NCBI RefSeq assembly: GCF_003575965.1
Contig: NZ_QWJJ01000009.1
Span: 124,001 to 188,000 of the forward strand
Origin: Pseudooceanicola sediminis
GTDB taxonomy: Bacteria; Pseudomonadota; Alphaproteobacteria; Rhodobacterales; Rhodobacteraceae
Length of the DNA: 64,000 nucleotides
Direction: 5' to 3'
The translations under genes were made by a program, and so were the position numbers. This document shows, in pieces, positions 61,762 through 64,000 of this stretch (positions within the stretch are counted from its first letter, which is position 1; every line of letters starts with the position of its first letter). The notes below the pieces were generated by a model. It made no database searches. It saw only the letters and a list, made by a program, of their open reading frames with translations, and had not been told where the DNA came from.

Positions 61762-62964
61762 ATGACGTCAACCGCCACTGCCTCCCCGCTCATTGCTTCC
61801 ATTCTGGTTCTTGTCGCCACGGTCATCGCCGGGGGTGCGCTGGCCCTGCCGCAGTTGCGCCTTTGGAAGGTCTGGCGCGCCATGGTGACGCCCCTGGCCT
61901 CGATCATCGGGTCGGGCTTTCTTGTCCTGGGGCCGATCCTGGCCGAAGGCTATGGCGCCTATGCCCCGCTGGTCATGGTGCTGCTCTGCCTTGGGGCCTG
62001 GGCCTTCGGCTCGGCCATTCGCGCCAACATCAAGCGTATCGGGGACGACAACGATGACCGATCCGGGTACGAGATGGTCGCCTCGGCCACGCTGGCGCTG
62101 GCCTATGTCATTTCCGTTGCCTACTACCTGAACCTGTTCGGAGCCTTCGCGGTGCAGGTCTCTCCCTGGCAAAGCCAGTTCGCCGCCCGCATCGTCACCA
62201 CCGTGATGTTCCTGATCGTCCTGTTCCTGGGCTACGGGCGTGGCTTTACCATGCTGGAGCGCGCCGAGTACCTGACCGTGACGATCAAGCTGGCGATCAT
62301 CGCCGGACTGGTCGCAGGGCTGGCCTGGTTCTTTTACGGGGCGGCCAGCGACGGCGACCTGTTCATCCCCCCGCTGCACACCGGCGGCTGGCCCGCGATC
62401 ACCCTGGCCTTTGGCCTGCTGGTCACCGTGCAGGGGTTCGAGACGTCGCGCTATCTGGGCAAGAGCTATGACGCCAGGACGCGCATTGCCTCGATGCGGC
62501 TGGCGCAGATCGTCGCGACGGTGATCTATGTCGTCTACGTGATCCTGCTGGTGTTTGCCCATCACGTCCCCGAAGGCGAGCTGAGCGAGACCGCCATCAT
62601 CGACATGATGAAGGACGTCTCGCCCATCCTGGCGGCCATGCTGATCCTGGCGGCCCTGGCCGCGCAGTTCAGCGCCGCCGTTGCCGACACCGGCGGTTCG
62701 GGCGGGCTGCTGGTCGAACTGTCCAAAGGGCGGTTGAGCGCGAAGCAAGGCTACGCCGTGCTCTGCCTGATCGGGATTGCCCTGACATGGACCGCGAACG
62801 TTTTCGAAATCATCTCCTATGCCTCGCGCGCGTTCGCGCTGTATTACGCGGCGCAGGCCGGCATCGCCGCACGGCACGCGACGGGCGCGCGGCGCTATGC
62901 CTGGGCCGCGCTTGCCGCCCTTGGCCTGGTCATCGCGATTTTCGGACAATCGATCGAGGGCTGA
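61762..62964 (+). CDS. APC-superfamily-like membrane transporter
   Basis: A 400-aa protein with about 11 hydrophobic helices. It has an amino-acid-permease-like plan: ASIIGSGFLVLGPILAEGYGAYAPLV near the start (helix 1 with a broken GSGF motif) and VQGFETSRYLGKSYDARTRI in the middle. It is shorter than typical APC permeases (12 TM, 450+ aa). Substrate unknown; amino acid or amine uptake is a guess from fold only. It stands alone, with its own start at 61762 and weak ribosome site. Confidence 0.7.
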   Translation: MTSTATASPLIASILVLVATVIAGGALALPQLRLWKVWRAMVTPLASIIGSGFLVLGPILAEGYGAYAPLVMVLLCLGAWAFGSAIRANIKRIGDDNDDRSGYEMVASATLALAYVISVAYYLNLFGAFAVQVSPWQSQFAARIVTTVMFLIVLFLGYGRGFTMLERAEYLTVTIKLAIIAGLVAGLAWFFYGAASDGDLFIPPLHTGGWPAITLAFGLLVTVQGFETSRYLGKSYDARTRIASMRLAQIVATVIYVVYVILLVFAHHVPEGELSETAIIDMMKDVSPILAAMLILAALAAQFSAAVADTGGSGGLLVELSKGRLSAKQGYAVLCLIGIALTWTANVFEIISYASRAFALYYAAQAGIAARHATGARRYAWAALAALGLVIAIFGQSIEG

Positions 62965-63287
62965 CTGGCAGAGGCAAGTCGTGAGAGGGGCCCGCGCCCC
63001 CCTCCCCCTTTGCCCGTCCACGTGGCCCCGATCCCCTTTGCGATGCGCCCCAGGTCTGGTCGCGTCTTGCCATGGGCGCTGTGGACACCGCGCCTGCACC
63101 GCCTTGTTCCCGTCCAGATACCGTCAGGATACCGACGTTGCGTTTGACGGTTTTCGGATGGATGCGTCACCTTGCGGACACAGAAATCGGCTGACATCCG
63201 CGCGGCGCTTTTCCTATGATCAACCCCAACATATAGTGGTGCCAAACTGGGCGCGACAAAGCTCATTAGATCCTTTGGAGAGCACAC
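62965..63287. promoter_or_regulatory. Gap before mipZ with ATACCG repeat
   Basis: Holds repeat copy C at 63106-63140 and an AT-richer block at about 63215-63240 (CCTATGATCAACCCC, AACATATAGTGG) that is the probable mipZ promoter. No gene was seen. Confidence 0.45.
63106..63140. repeat. ATACCG-type intergenic repeat, copy C
   Basis: Contains CAGATACCGTC and AGGATACCGACGTTG. The ending is shared with copies A (14.0 kb) and B (35.7 kb). Confidence 0.85.
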
Positions 63288-64000
63288 GTGGCGCATATCA
63301 TCGTCGTCGGAAACGAAAAGGGCGGGGCCGGAAAATCTACGGTTTCGATGCACGTCGCAACCGGTCTGGCCCGCATGGGGCACCGTGTCGCGTGCCTTGA
63401 TCTCGACCTGCGACAGCGCACGTTTGCGCGCTATGTCAGCAATCGCTTTGCGACCATGCAGCACGAAAACCTCAACCTTCCCTCGCCCAGCTTTCATGAG
63501 CTGCCCGAGGTCGAGGCCGACCAGCTGGCGCCGGGCGAAAACATCATGGATCGCCGCCTGGCCGAGGCCCGCGCCCAACTGGAACCGATCGCGGATTTCA
63601 TCCTGATCGATTGCCCCGGCTCGCACACGCGGCTTAGCCAGGTGGCGCATTCCATGGCCGATACGCTGATCACGCCGCTGAATGACAGCTTCATCGATTT
63701 TGACCTGCTGGCCCGGATTGATGGCGAAGGCGAAAAGATCCTCGGCCCGTCGGTCTATTCCGAAATGGTATGGTCCGCCCGTCAGTTGCGCGCGCGCGCC
63801 GGTCTCAGCCCGATCGACTGGGTCGTCCTGCGCAACCGCCTCGGCGCGCAGGCCATGGTCAACAAGCGCAAGATGGAAACCGCCATCGAAACACTGGCCC
63901 GCCGTATCGGGTTTCGCGTCGCTCCCGGCTTCAACGAACGGGTGATCTTTCGCGAACTCTTTCCACGTGGCCTGACCCTGCTCGACCTCAAGGATACCGG
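63288..64000 (+). CDS. mipZ: Division-plane positioning ATPase MipZ, C-terminus cut by window edge
   Basis: At least 237 residues of a ParA-like deviant-Walker ATPase. NEKGGAGKST covers residues 9-18, with signature lysine K11 and catalytic K16. Motifs CLDLDLRQRTFARYV, ILIDCPGSHT and TPLNDSFIDFDLLARID match MipZ, which blocks FtsZ polymerisation near the poles and interacts with ParB in Caulobacter and other alphaproteobacteria. A GTG start at 63288 follows TTTGGAG with 9 bases spacing. Confidence 0.93.
   Translation, partial: MAHIIVVGNEKGGAGKSTVSMHVATGLARMGHRVACLDLDLRQRTFARYVSNRFATMQHENLNLPSPSFHELPEVEADQLAPGENIMDRRLAEARAQLEPIADFILIDCPGSHTRLSQVAHSMADTLITPLNDSFIDFDLLARIDGEGEKILGPSVYSEMVWSARQLRARAGLSPIDWVVLRNRLGAQAMVNKRKMETAIETLARRIGFRVAPGFNERVIFRELFPRGLTLLDLKDT

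Overview
The window is a GC-rich, gene-dense stretch of an alphaproteobacterial chromosome, most likely from a marine-type Rhodobacteraceae (Roseobacter group). The evidence is the chvI-chvG-hprK-rapZ order beside a divergent ATP-type pckA, a methylsuccinyl-CoA dehydrogenase of the ethylmalonyl-CoA pathway, a split F0 operon with both b and b' subunits, a MipZ-type ATPase, a Rhodobacterales-type Hint-domain protein and a TRAP transporter. No tRNA, rRNA, insertion sequence, phage gene or CRISPR array was seen.

Layout. 1-3.6 kb (minus): the end of the ChvI/ChvG two-component operon with hprK and rapZ, divergent from pckA (3.9-5.5 kb). 6-14 kb: single genes (DUF3859 exported protein, TauE-type permease, Mcd, EF-hand/Hint protein, fasciclin protein, TRIC channel, BKACE enzyme) separated by repeat-bearing gaps. 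14.1-22.1 kb (minus): a hydroxycinnamate (ferulate-type) catabolic and TRAP uptake cluster with its own MarR regulator. 23.0-29.8 kb (minus): corrin-ring genes cobM, cbiG-cobJ fusion, cobI, cobL, cobH, a cbiX with a His-rich tail and a small His-rich membrane protein. 30-35.6 kb: glutathionyl-hydroquinone reductase, a degenerate response regulator, a DUF1636 protein, cobC, cobD/cbiB and a lytic transglycosylase. 35.8-39.3 kb (minus): smc. 39.5-46.9 kb (plus): a cobalamin riboswitch followed by a CbiM-like permease, cobW, GNAT, cobN, GNAT and cobO, mostly joined by stop/start overlaps. 47-50.5 kb: a GntR regulator and the F0 operon atpI-B-E-F'-F. 50.7-53.4 kb: ArsR, EamA and LysR genes and a 48-aa membrane protein. 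53.5-61.5 kb (plus): the translation/SRP cluster ffh, three GNATs, chorismate mutase, rpsP, rimM, a sulfotransferase-like gene, trmD, rplS and rpmE. 61.7-64 kb: an APC-type permease and the start of mipZ.

How the genes connect. Cobalt uptake (CbiM-like), cobalt handling (CobW), ring methylation and contraction (CobI, CbiG-CobJ, CobM, CobL, CobH), chelation (CbiX and CobN), adenosylation (CobO) and nucleotide-loop attachment (CobC, CobD) form a large part of a B12 pathway. Not seen here: cobK, cobF, cobB, cobQ, cobS/T and a precorrin-3B synthase. Mcd lies in a pathway that also contains B12-dependent mutase steps. The ferulate cluster couples uptake to CoA activation and side-chain shortening.

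The most unusual content is outside the genes. Several intergenic regions carry short GC-rich tandem repeats (10-18 bp units). One of these arrays runs into the coding sequence of cobC and gives the protein a repetitive N-terminus. A separate hairpin-bearing element recurs five times, four of them just downstream of a stop codon in the sense direction. I did not find a clearly new defence, mobile or biosynthetic system.
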